NCBI GenBank assembly: GCA_021372575.1
Contig: JAJFUE010000060.1
Location: forward strand, 45,997-109,996
Origin: a bacterium
Lineage (GTDB): Bacteria; Sumerlaeota; Sumerlaeia; MVZB01
Reading direction: 5' to 3'
Length of the DNA: 64,000 nt
Both the position numbers and the translations under genes were made by a program. Each line of letters begins with the position of its first letter. The first letter of the stretch is position 1. Under the pieces are notes generated by a model. It was not told the origin of the DNA. It worked only from the letters and a program-made list of their open reading frames with translations, and searched no databases. Shown here in pieces: positions 40,582-50,785 of the stretch.

Positions 40582-41034
40582 ATGAAGTTGACCAAGTATG
40601 TCGGCCTTGCCGCATTGGCTTTCGTACTGATGACGGGGGCTTCGTTCGCCCAGAACGTCAATTACGAACGCAATCAGAGTGATGCGGGCAAGATGTTTCA
40701 CAAGCTGGGGCGCGGTGTTGTCAACGTGGTGACGTGCTGGGTGGAAATCCCGCGCAGCATCACCATCCAGTGGGAAAACACCGACCCCGTCTCCGGGCTC
40801 TTCGTTGGCGGTATCGAGGGCATCGGCTGGGGCTTCGCCCGCTTCGCCACCGGCGTCTATGAAGTCTTCACGTTCCCGTTTCCGGTCCCGAGCGGTTTCA
40901 AGCCGCTGATCGAGCCGGAGTTCGTGATCACGGATATCTGGGGTGCGGACATTCCGTACGTGACCGATTTCCGGTCCAACGACCCCGAATACCCGTCGAA
41001 GGCACCGATCTATCCGCAGCGGTTCAGCTACTGA
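40582..41034 (+). CDS. TIGR04073-like exosortase-associated protein 2
   Basis: A 150-residue paralog of the preceding gene. The signal peptide ends S-F-A-Q; then K-L-G-R-G-V-V-N-V-V-T-C-W-V-E-I-P-R-S-I and G-V-Y-E-V-F-T-F-P-F-P-V-P-S-G-F-K-P-L-I-E-P-E-F-V. This copy fits the family pattern better than the first. AAAGGAG precedes the ATG. No exosortase or PEP-CTERM protein is in the window, so the functional link cannot be tested here. Confidence 0.85.
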   Translation: MKLTKYVGLAALAFVLMTGASFAQNVNYERNQSDAGKMFHKLGRGVVNVVTCWVEIPRSITIQWENTDPVSGLFVGGIEGIGWGFARFATGVYEVFTFPFPVPSGFKPLIEPEFVITDIWGADIPYVTDFRSNDPEYPSKAPIYPQRFSY

Positions 41035-41071
41035 TCCGCCCTCGTGAAGTTTTCGCCTTTTGAATGAACCG

Positions 41072-41105
41072 CCCGGAGGGCTATGATCGTCCTCCGGGTA
41101 TTCTT
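41072..41105 (+). terminator. Probable terminator after the TIGR04073 pair
   Basis: CCCGGAGG and CCTCCGGG form an eight-base stem with an 11-base loop, followed by TATTCTTAT. The T run is imperfect. Confidence 0.5.
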
Positions 41106-41160
41106 ATGTGTTCGCGATTGCCCCGGCGCCTTCGAGCCAATCCATGAGAAGGGGAAGAAG

Positions 41161-42915
41161 ATGATGATGAAGCCCTCACTGATGTTGCGCGCCCTGCCGC
41201 TGTTTGTTCTGATGCTGGCGATGGCCATGCCGGCGTTCGGCCGGTTCCCCCAGGCCGACCGCATCCCGGCCAACGCGATGATCGCCGTTGGCATCGAGAA
41301 CACCGCGGCGACGTGGAAGAAGATCGAGGCGCTGCCGCTGACTGGGGCGCTGAGCGATTTCCTCTCGACCGGTTCGCTGACCCGCAACCTCGATTACCAG
41401 TCGTTCCTGCTGGAGAAGCAGAAAGCCGCCGCGAAGCTCGGATTCCCGCTCACCCCGGACGAAATCTTCACCAACGTTTTCAGCAGCGTGCTGTTCTACA
41501 GCGCGACGAACCCGGACGGCGGGGTCGGGACCACGATCGCCATCATTGGCCTGAAGGACAAGGCCAAGGCGGGCAAGCTGCTGCAGGTCCTCAGCGACGA
41601 ATCCGCCCCGGCGCAGACTTCCGGCACGCTCCAAACCGACGACGTCAAGATCGAGAAGGTCAAGATCGGCGCGGCGCAGGGCTGGCACATGACCACGCCC
41701 GAGGGCGATGAATACTTCTACTGCATCGCCGGTTCGAACCTCTACATCGGCTCGACGCTGGCCTCGATGACGGCGGCCATGACGCCGATGCCCTCGACGG
41801 CCAGGCGCCTGGGCTCCAACGAGCAGTTCAACCGGCTGCGCCAGGCGATCAACTGGGAGCAGGCCGACGTGTCGGTGTGGTATGACGCCGACGCGATGCT
41901 CGCGATGGAACCGCAGGTGGCCGAGTTGATCAAGGACGTGGCCGGCGGCAAGTCGCAGGCAAACAAATACGTCGTGACGTTTAACGTCCTGCGCGACGGC
42001 ATCGCCGGGCGCTCGGTCTATGGCAGTGATCCCGCCCCGGGCATCCCGAACGAGCAGGTCACGATGAACGGCCTGAAGCTGATCGCGCCGGCGCCGTTCT
42101 TCGGGATCGATTACGGCCTGTTCGACTCCAAAGACATCGTCAAGGAGATCAACGGCCTCGGGTCGTCGCTGGGCGCGGTGGGCGCCGCCAGCGGCATGGG
42201 CGACCTGGCCGAGAAGATCCAGTCGATCGAGGAAAGCACGAGCATTTCGCTGAAGAACGAGCTGGCGCCGGCGCTCGGCACGGAAGTCGTCGCGGCGATC
42301 AACACGATCAAGATCGGCATGGGCATCCCGCAGGTCGATTTCGTGCTTGGCGCGAAGGTTAGGAACGCGAAGCTCATGCAGCAGGTCATGACCAAGTTCG
42401 AGCGGTTCATCGAGCAGAACTCGTCGGGCAACGCGATGATCGGGGCGGCCCTGTCCGGCGATGCGCCGACCAGCCAGACGTTCCGCTCGATTCAGGCTGA
42501 CGGCATGACGATCCGCACGATCCGGATCCAGTCCGACGCCGAGCCGATCAGCCCGAGCTACGCGATCACGGGCGGATACCTGATCATCGGGATCAGCCCC
42601 GAGTCGATCCAGGCGGCCGGCGCGCGGCTTCAGGGCCGGGCGGCGGGGCTCGACAAATCGCCGGCTTACAACGGCCTCATGCAGATGGCCGGCTCGGGCG
42701 CGCACCCGTACAACTTCTTCGTGATCGATCTCAACACGATTGCGCAGAAGCTGATCCGGCCGTACGTGCCGCTGTTCGCCAGCCGCGCCGGCATGGACTG
42801 GAGCATGGTCAACGTCGTGTTCGACCAGATCATCCCGCGCGTCTCCACGTTCGCCTCGATGGACACGCGCCAGGAAAAGCTCGTGAAGTCGTACATGAAG
42901 TTGCAGATGCAATAG
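41161..42915 (+). CDS. Exported DUF3352-like protein
   Basis: A 584-residue protein. The signal peptide from the ATG at 41161 (A-L-P-L-F-V-L-M-L-A-M-A-M-P-A-F-G) is followed by F-P-Q-A-D-R-I-P-A-N-A-M-I-A-V-G-I-E-N, which resembles the start of DUF3352 proteins (L-P-A-D-x-x-x-x-V-x-V-x-N). The rest alternates short strands and helices with no catalytic motif or membrane segment. AAGGGG lies upstream; two more ATG codons follow directly. Function unknown, periplasmic or secreted. Confidence 0.7.
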   Translation: MMMKPSLMLRALPLFVLMLAMAMPAFGRFPQADRIPANAMIAVGIENTAATWKKIEALPLTGALSDFLSTGSLTRNLDYQSFLLEKQKAAAKLGFPLTPDEIFTNVFSSVLFYSATNPDGGVGTTIAIIGLKDKAKAGKLLQVLSDESAPAQTSGTLQTDDVKIEKVKIGAAQGWHMTTPEGDEYFYCIAGSNLYIGSTLASMTAAMTPMPSTARRLGSNEQFNRLRQAINWEQADVSVWYDADAMLAMEPQVAELIKDVAGGKSQANKYVVTFNVLRDGIAGRSVYGSDPAPGIPNEQVTMNGLKLIAPAPFFGIDYGLFDSKDIVKEINGLGSSLGAVGAASGMGDLAEKIQSIEESTSISLKNELAPALGTEVVAAINTIKIGMGIPQVDFVLGAKVRNAKLMQQVMTKFERFIEQNSSGNAMIGAALSGDAPTSQTFRSIQADGMTIRTIRIQSDAEPISPSYAITGGYLIIGISPESIQAAGARLQGRAAGLDKSPAYNGLMQMAGSGAHPYNFFVIDLNTIAQKLIRPYVPLFASRAGMDWSMVNVVFDQIIPRVSTFASMDTRQEKLVKSYMKLQMQ

Positions 42916-42930
42916 AAGGGTGAAGAGTGA

Positions 42931-43009
42931 AATGGGTCCTATAGGACTTATAGGATCCATAGGACCCATCCACGATTCACGATCCACGATTCACGATTTA
43001 CGATCCACC
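42931..43009. repeat. Nonamer array joined to a heptamer array, abutting the tsaE start
   Basis: Four TATAGGACC-like nonamers (42931-42969) pass directly into five CGATTCA/CGATCCA/CGATTTA heptamers (42970-43009), and the ATG of tsaE follows with no ribosome binding site. Confidence 0.85.
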
Positions 43010-43483
43010 ATGGCCGCACCCATCTGGCAATTCACTTCAACTTCCGAGGACGCCACGACCGAACTGGGGCGGCGGATGGCGGATGCTTGCCGCGGCGGCG
43101 AGGTAATCCTGCTCGACGGGCCGCTCGGGGCGGGGAAGACGTGCCTCGCCGGCGGGTTCGCCGCGGGGCTCGGCATCGACGAGCCGGCCGTGAGCCCCAC
43201 GTTCGTGATTTGCCGGTCCTATCGCGGCAGCCGCGGCCTGACGCTGCATCATTTCGATTTCTACCGGCTCGGCGGCGAGGACGACCTCGACACGATCGGG
43301 CTGGAAGATTGCCTGACGGACGACGCGGTGGTGCTGATCGAGTGGCCCGAGCGCTGCCCGAGCCTGTTCGAGAGTTACACGCTGGCGCTGAAGTTGGAAG
43401 TGGTTGACGAGGCTACGCGGCGGATCACGGCGTGGGCGGGGAAGCTGCCGGTAAACGATGGATTGACAGCAGCGGGAAGGTGA
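43010..43483 (+). CDS. tsaE: tRNA N6-adenosine threonylcarbamoylation ATPase TsaE
   Basis: TsaE (YjeE) is the ATPase partner of TsaB/TsaD in making t6A at position 37 of ANN-reading tRNAs. It is 157 residues, normal length. The Walker A motif G-P-L-G-A-G-K-T is at 37-44, V-S-P-T-F-V follows, then H-F-D-F-Y-R-L and L-I-E-W-P-E-R. I start at the ATG at 43010; an upstream start at 42920 would add 30 residues encoded only by the repeats. No Shine-Dalgarno is visible before 43010. Confidence 0.93.
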   Translation: MAAPIWQFTSTSEDATTELGRRMADACRGGEVILLDGPLGAGKTCLAGGFAAGLGIDEPAVSPTFVICRSYRGSRGLTLHHFDFYRLGGEDDLDTIGLEDCLTDDAVVLIEWPERCPSLFESYTLALKLEVVDEATRRITAWAGKLPVNDGLTAAGR

Positions 43484-43550
43484 ATGGGTCTTATGCGTCC
43501 TATGGGTCTTATGCGTCCAATGACTCATAGAAACCCATAGGACCCATACA
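43484..43550. repeat. Nonamer arrays in inverted arrangement
   Basis: Four TATGGGTCT/TATGCGTCC units at 43484-43522 face the complementary CCCATAGGACCCATA at about 43534-43549. The array begins at the tsaE stop codon. Confidence 0.75.
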
Positions 43551-43558
43551 ATCCGGTC

Positions 43559-43900
43559 TTAACCTTCTTGCTTCTCAAAGAAATCGGGCTGCGCATTGTG
43601 CAGCGATTTTTCCTGTTCGTGCAAAACGTTGCGCACCATGCCGACAAGGTTCTGGCGCTGCTCGTTCAAGGCCTTGACGAACCGGCCGCGCAGCAATGAG
43701 GCCTGATCCGGGCACACGGTCTTGAAAAACTGGGCGTATTCGCGTTCCATCGCGTCTAAATACGGCAGGTCCATCTCGTCATCGAGCATGGCGTTCAGCC
43801 GTTTCTTGGCGTCCGCGTCCAGGCGCCGCACGCGTTCCAGCAGCGCGGCCACGGCCTGGGCATTGCGCGGATTCTCGGACGGACTCGACGGTAACTGCAT
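43559..43900 (-). CDS. Small helical protein of unknown function
   Basis: A 113-residue protein, charged and helical throughout (L-L-E-R-V-R-R-L-D-A-D-A-K-K-R-L-N-A-M-L), with no Cys, signal or membrane segment. I do not recognise it. I chose the ATG at 43900 because GAGG lies six bases upstream. It is a lone minus-strand gene between tsaE and lon. Confidence 0.55.
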   Translation of the reverse strand: MQLPSSPSENPRNAQAVAALLERVRRLDADAKKRLNAMLDDEMDLPYLDAMEREYAQFFKTVCPDQASLLRGRFVKALNEQRQNLVGMVRNVLHEQEKSLHNAQPDFFEKQEG

Positions 43901-43948
43901 GGCACACCTCGTATCAGTTATGAATTGCCGGGCACTCATCCAGTCGCA

Positions 43949-43978
43949 GGACTGGTCCCTCGCTTACGCTCGGGCTGC
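43949..43978 (-). repeat. Dispersed repeat, GTAGCCCGAGCG family, reverse strand
   Basis: TGGTCCCTCGCTTACGCTCGGGCTGC, the reverse complement of the repeat at 5339. Confidence 0.65.
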
Positions 43979-44164
43979 TGCACAGGTCTCAAGCAAAACG
44001 TTTGCCATTTCGAAGTCCGCGAACGTGTAAGTTGTTACACAATAAAAATCTTGAATCAGGGGGCCAAGTAGCCGACGATATTGAGTAGGTATATGCTATT
44101 GGGGGAACAATACCCTATTTGGCAGAAACAAGGCAAGTTTTGGAAAATCGCAAGGCAAGGGTAA

Positions 44165-46564
<2,400 letters not shown>

Positions 46565-46590
46565 GGCGGGTTTCCCAAAGCGGTTTCATC

Positions 46591-46615
46591 GAATTTTTCT
46601 ACTCCTGAAAAATTC
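46591..46615. promoter_or_regulatory. A+T-rich palindrome between lon and the YggL gene
   Basis: GAATTTTTC and GAAAAATTC around TACTCCT form a nine-base inverted repeat starting 26 bases after the lon stop. It could be an operator for the next gene or a weak terminator. Confidence 0.3.
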
Positions 46616-46637
46616 CAACCTGTAGATTGAGGCAATC

Positions 46638-46994
46638 ATGAACAAGCGTCTGCGGAAGAAGTATCACCTTAAGGAATTCACCGAATTCGGTTTCGGTTTT
46701 GGATTCAGGTATCAGTGCGAGAGCGATGCCGAACGGGATGCTCTCATCGACGAATTCATCACGATGATGGAATCGCAGGGACTGGACTTTGGCGGCAGCG
46801 GCTCGGATGGCGAACTGAACGGATACGCCCTTGGGCAAAAAGGTTCCGCCAATGAAAAACAACGGGCGGCGGCGACCGACTGGTTCATCAAGAATCCAAA
46901 GATTACGGCCTATGCCGTGACGGCGCTGACCGACGCCTGGAACGCTCCACTGGACTCCCACTACACCGAATCGCTCGAGTATCAGACGAAGTAG
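46638..46994 (+). CDS. YggL-family (DUF469) protein
   Basis: A 118-residue protein whose N-terminus, K-R-L-R-K-K-Y-H-L-K-E-F-T-E-F-G-F-G-F-G, matches the E. coli YggL pattern (R-R-L-R-K-K-M-H-I-D-E-F-Q-E-L-G-F). The later F-G-G-S-G-S-D-G also fits (F-D-G-S-G). YggL-type proteins have been linked to the 50S ribosomal subunit. The C-terminus ends with T-D-A-W, like the family's F-D-V-W. It is a short single gene downstream of lon. Confidence 0.85.
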   Translation: MNKRLRKKYHLKEFTEFGFGFGFRYQCESDAERDALIDEFITMMESQGLDFGGSGSDGELNGYALGQKGSANEKQRAAATDWFIKNPKITAYAVTALTDAWNAPLDSHYTESLEYQTK

Positions 46995-47092
46995 GTGGAT
47001 TCGAATCACGCGCGCGTCCGGAGCCTTTTCATGATCGGCTCGGAAGCAGGTCATACACGGGACGCTGTCAACCAGCGCCGCAATCAAGCGGG

Positions 47093-50000
47093 CTAATTAT
47101 AAAGCATCCACTCCCGCGCGGCGTTGCGGGAGGGCTTAATGTATGCGAGGAGTGTCGATTGGACGAGCGACACGGAGCCGTTATTGAGCCCGCCGGTGAC
47201 GAACCCCGTCGCGCGCACGTAATGGTTCATCAGGATCGGCAGGCGGAAGCCGCTCAGTTTGTAACCTACTCCCGGCATCGGCACGCCCCAGCCGAGTTTC
47301 TCCCACCACACGCCGTCATACGAGTGCTCGAAGAGGACCTGATACGGCAACGGGAAACTGCCGCCAAGCGACCATGTGACGGTTTCGTTATGGTCGAGGA
47401 TGAGAGACTGGCTTGCGGCGGTGGGATTGGACAGCCGCGCGATATGGTTGCGGGGCAGGCCGTTGATCGTCGTGAAATCGCCGCCCATTAGCAGTTTGCC
47501 GCGGGCGTCGAGCGCGATGGCGCGGACGGCGTTGTTCGCACCCGCACCGGGGTCATACGTGGCATCAAGCCAGCCGTCGGGCAGAATGCGCGCGATGCCA
47601 TTGCGCGGCGAACCGTTCACCATTGTGAAATTCCCGCCGAGCACAATCGAGCCGTCGGCCTGCAGCGAGAGGGTATGGATGTCGGCGTTGACGTCGAGGT
47701 TGAAACCGACGTCGATCGTGCCATCCGGATCGAGGCGGGCAATGTGATGGCGCGAGACCCCATTGATTGAGTGAAACTGTCCGGCGACGACGATCCTGGC
47801 GTCAGGCTGGATCATCAACGCCTCGATCGGCCGATCGGCATGGGCATTTCCGATGAAATTTTCGTCGGGCGTGCCGTTGGCGGTCAGCCGCGCAATGAAG
47901 GCGCACCCGGCGCCGCCGACGGACGTGAATGCGCCGCCGATGACAACTTTCCCGTCCGGTTGCAATCCAACCGCGCCGACGCGGCCGTTGGCATCGGGAT
48001 TAAACCCGGCATCGAGCGAACCGTCAGGATTGATTCGCGCGACCCGCCCGTGATTCGCCCCATTAAACTGCGTGAAATCCCCGCCGATCAGGAGCATGCC
48101 GTCGGGCTGGATTCCCATCGAATAGATGGAACCATTAGCGCCGCTGCCGGGGCGGAAATCTGGATCGAGTTCGCCGGCCGCGTTCAATTTCGCGATTCGG
48201 TTGCGGGTTGTATTGCCGATCTTCGTAAACTCGCCGGCGATGATCGTGCCGCCGTCCTGCTGCGCGGCGGAGCAGAGCACGTTCCCGTTCGGCGCCGATT
48301 CAGGATTGAATTCTGCGGCGGGCCAGCCTGCTTCGTCGAGGCTCGCCAGATGGGGCCGTGAAGCTTGATTCAAGGTTTCAAACGCACCGCCGATGATCAC
48401 GCGGTTGTCGGGATGAACCGAAATTGCATACGCCGCGCCATCAGCGCCGGTCCCGGCGAAACAATACGGGACATCGACTGTTCCATCGCTATTGATCCGC
48501 GCAAATCTGAGGCGATCCCATCCATCGACCTCCTCAAACGCCCCGCCAATCAGAATTTTATCGTCGTCTTGGACAGAGATTGCAAAAACGGATGAATTCG
48601 TTCCGCTGCCTTTGAAACTCGTATCCAAACTGCCGTTTGTGTTTAAACGCGCAAGGTGTTTGACGGAGATGTTTGGATAGGTCTCATCGAAATCGCCTCC
48701 GATAATAAGTTTTCCGTCGGTTTGGAACGCAAAGGATTTAATCGGTGCATTAAACCTATTGGAATAGAAGCTATGATCATATGATCCGTCTATATTCAAC
48801 TTACTCACAAAACCTTCGGAAAATGGCTTGGATGTATAGAAGTGGTCACCTCCAGCAAAGAGGCTTCCATCATGAACGGCCAGTGAGTACAAATAGAAAT
48901 AATGAGTGTCCAGTTCGGGGTAGGAGCTTATTGAGCCATGTGGATTTAATATTGCAAAACATATAAACCCACCAACGGCTATTTTGTCTCTCGGCAAAAT
49001 CGCCAATGTATTGATCTCAAAATTAAAATTGTTTGGTGGGGAAGGAGGAGCAAATGTCGTGTCAACCGAACCGTCGGGCTTCAACGCCGCCACCCGCATC
49101 AGGCTGATTCCGCCGATGCTTGTGAAATCGCCGGCCACAATGATCGTGCCGTCGGATTGAATCCCGATGGCGTTGATGCGGCCGTTTGCGCCTTCGCCCG
49201 GATCGAAGCTCGAATCAACGGTGCCGTCGGGATTGAGCCTCGCGATTCGGTTACGATTTTTTCCCGCAGCAGTAGTGAAATCACCGCCAATCACGAGTTT
49301 GCCGTCGCGCTGCTCTGCGATCCCGCGGACTGAGCCATTTAAATCGGCATTAAAACCGAAATCCAATGAGCCGTCAGGGTTGATACGTGCAATATAACTT
49401 CGTTCGTGACCAAGAACGTTCGTGAAATCACCACCAATGAGCGTCTTCCCGGTATGATCGCGTACAATCGTGGTTACAGTTGAATTCGCGCCCGTGTCGA
49501 AGTTAAAATTGCCATCCATCGAGCAGGTTTCATTGATACGAAGAATATTATGACAAAGAGCCCCGTTGAAAGAATTAATACCTCCGGCGATAATGATTCT
49601 TCCATCGCGTTGAACAGTAAAGCGGGCATAAGGCGCCCACGAGTTCCGGGGCGCTACAGATTGCAGTTCGAAAGTTTTTTTAAGGATCCCGTTCGGATTC
49701 AACATCGCCATATTCCGTAACGGAATCCCATTATATGAGGATAAGTTGCCATGTATGAATATATTCCCATCGCTGAGGATCTTGACAGCAAATACTTGCC
49801 CATATTTATCATTTGTTGGCTTCTGGAAAGAGTTGTCAATCGATCCGTCTGGATTGATCCTGGCAACATAAGGTTTGTAGGCATTATCAACAGAGCCGGC
49901 AATTACGATTTTGCCGTCGGGTTGCACGTCGAGAGCACTAATGGATGGATTAGATAGATCTGCGAAATGAAAACTGCCGTCGATGCTCCCATCCGGGTTG

Positions 50001-50617
50001 AGACGATAAACATCTCCATTCAAAACTAATATTTTCCCGTCGGATAAAACCGCACCGATGCTGAATACGCCATTTATGGGACAAGAGAAAGAATGGTCTA
50101 TTGAGCCATCCTCATTGAATTGCACGAGATTGTGATCGCTGGTTACCAGTATTTTGCCCGACTCGAGCGCGTGGATCGAACCCGTCCAAGGGGCGACGGC
50201 ATTGAAGCTGTCGTCAACCGATCCATCTGTATTAAGCCTGGCAATGCAATAATGGCGTTTCCCATTGAAAAGCCCAAAGTATCCACCGGCAAGGATCTTT
50301 CCATTGGTCTGGATCGCCAAAGCAGAAATATGACTATCGTAGTAACCGCCCGCGCCAGTCCCGGGGTTGAATGTATTGTCCAGCGTGCCGTCGGGGTTCA
50401 GGCGGGCGATGTTATTGAGCGAGCGTTGATTGACTTTGGTGAAATCGCCGCCGATCAGGATTTTGCCGTCGGGTTGCTCGATGCAGGCCCTGACGACGCC
50501 GTTGACATCCGGATCGAAGCCGTCCAGCGGCGAGATTGTGGCCGCACCTGCGATTTGGAAGTTCAGAATCAGCCCGAACAGCGCAAGCCACATGAACGCA
50601 AACAATAAACGGCGCAT
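47093..50617 (-). CDS. Giant exported delta-60-repeat protein with shared C-terminal tail
   Basis: An 1174-residue protein. A signal peptide (F-M-W-L-A-L-F-G-L-I-L-N-F-Q-I-A-G-A) is followed by about 20 repeats of 50-60 residues. Each has Q-x-D-G-K-I-x-I-G-G-x-F followed by I-A-R-L-N-x-D-G-S-x-D-x-x-F, the delta-60 (TIGR02608) type that folds into beta-propellers. The final residues N-A-A-R-E-W-M-L-Y-N match the tails of the proteins at 3301 and 29778. Parts, especially 48500-50200, are A+T-richer than the neighbouring genes. Probably surface-exposed or secreted; role unknown. Confidence 0.88.
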   Translation of the reverse strand: MRRLLFAFMWLALFGLILNFQIAGAATISPLDGFDPDVNGVVRACIEQPDGKILIGGDFTKVNQRSLNNIARLNPDGTLDNTFNPGTGAGGYYDSHISALAIQTNGKILAGGYFGLFNGKRHYCIARLNTDGSVDDSFNAVAPWTGSIHALESGKILVTSDHNLVQFNEDGSIDHSFSCPINGVFSIGAVLSDGKILVLNGDVYRLNPDGSIDGSFHFADLSNPSISALDVQPDGKIVIAGSVDNAYKPYVARINPDGSIDNSFQKPTNDKYGQVFAVKILSDGNIFIHGNLSSYNGIPLRNMAMLNPNGILKKTFELQSVAPRNSWAPYARFTVQRDGRIIIAGGINSFNGALCHNILRINETCSMDGNFNFDTGANSTVTTIVRDHTGKTLIGGDFTNVLGHERSYIARINPDGSLDFGFNADLNGSVRGIAEQRDGKLVIGGDFTTAAGKNRNRIARLNPDGTVDSSFDPGEGANGRINAIGIQSDGTIIVAGDFTSIGGISLMRVAALKPDGSVDTTFAPPSPPNNFNFEINTLAILPRDKIAVGGFICFAILNPHGSISSYPELDTHYFYLYSLAVHDGSLFAGGDHFYTSKPFSEGFVSKLNIDGSYDHSFYSNRFNAPIKSFAFQTDGKLIIGGDFDETYPNISVKHLARLNTNGSLDTSFKGSGTNSSVFAISVQDDDKILIGGAFEEVDGWDRLRFARINSDGTVDVPYCFAGTGADGAAYAISVHPDNRVIIGGAFETLNQASRPHLASLDEAGWPAAEFNPESAPNGNVLCSAAQQDGGTIIAGEFTKIGNTTRNRIAKLNAAGELDPDFRPGSGANGSIYSMGIQPDGMLLIGGDFTQFNGANHGRVARINPDGSLDAGFNPDANGRVGAVGLQPDGKVVIGGAFTSVGGAGCAFIARLTANGTPDENFIGNAHADRPIEALMIQPDARIVVAGQFHSINGVSRHHIARLDPDGTIDVGFNLDVNADIHTLSLQADGSIVLGGNFTMVNGSPRNGIARILPDGWLDATYDPGAGANNAVRAIALDARGKLLMGGDFTTINGLPRNHIARLSNPTAASQSLILDHNETVTWSLGGSFPLPYQVLFEHSYDGVWWEKLGWGVPMPGVGYKLSGFRLPILMNHYVRATGFVTGGLNNGSVSLVQSTLLAYIKPSRNAAREWMLYN

Positions 50618-50785
50618 CAGCGATCTCGATTCAGAGAAATGGCAATTCCGATCGGGGGAAAGATCGGGAACCGGTTCGCCGAACGTGAAAAACACTCGCA
50701 ACGACCCAATACTACAAAGTAAAAATAATAAGTCCACCATCTTTTCGAGCGAACGCCTGACGGCAGCATTCCCGAATGAAGTATA

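Noticed and set aside
42920..43009. Longer tsaE with 30 extra N-terminal residues
   Set aside because: The extra codons are only the nonamer and heptamer arrays (G-P-I-G-L-I-G, H-D-S-R-S-T). TsaE proteins start close to the chosen ATG.
44030..44164. Heat-shock promoter or CIRCE operator before lon
   Set aside because: I looked for the 9-N9-9 inverted repeat and for sigma-32-type boxes and found nothing convincing.
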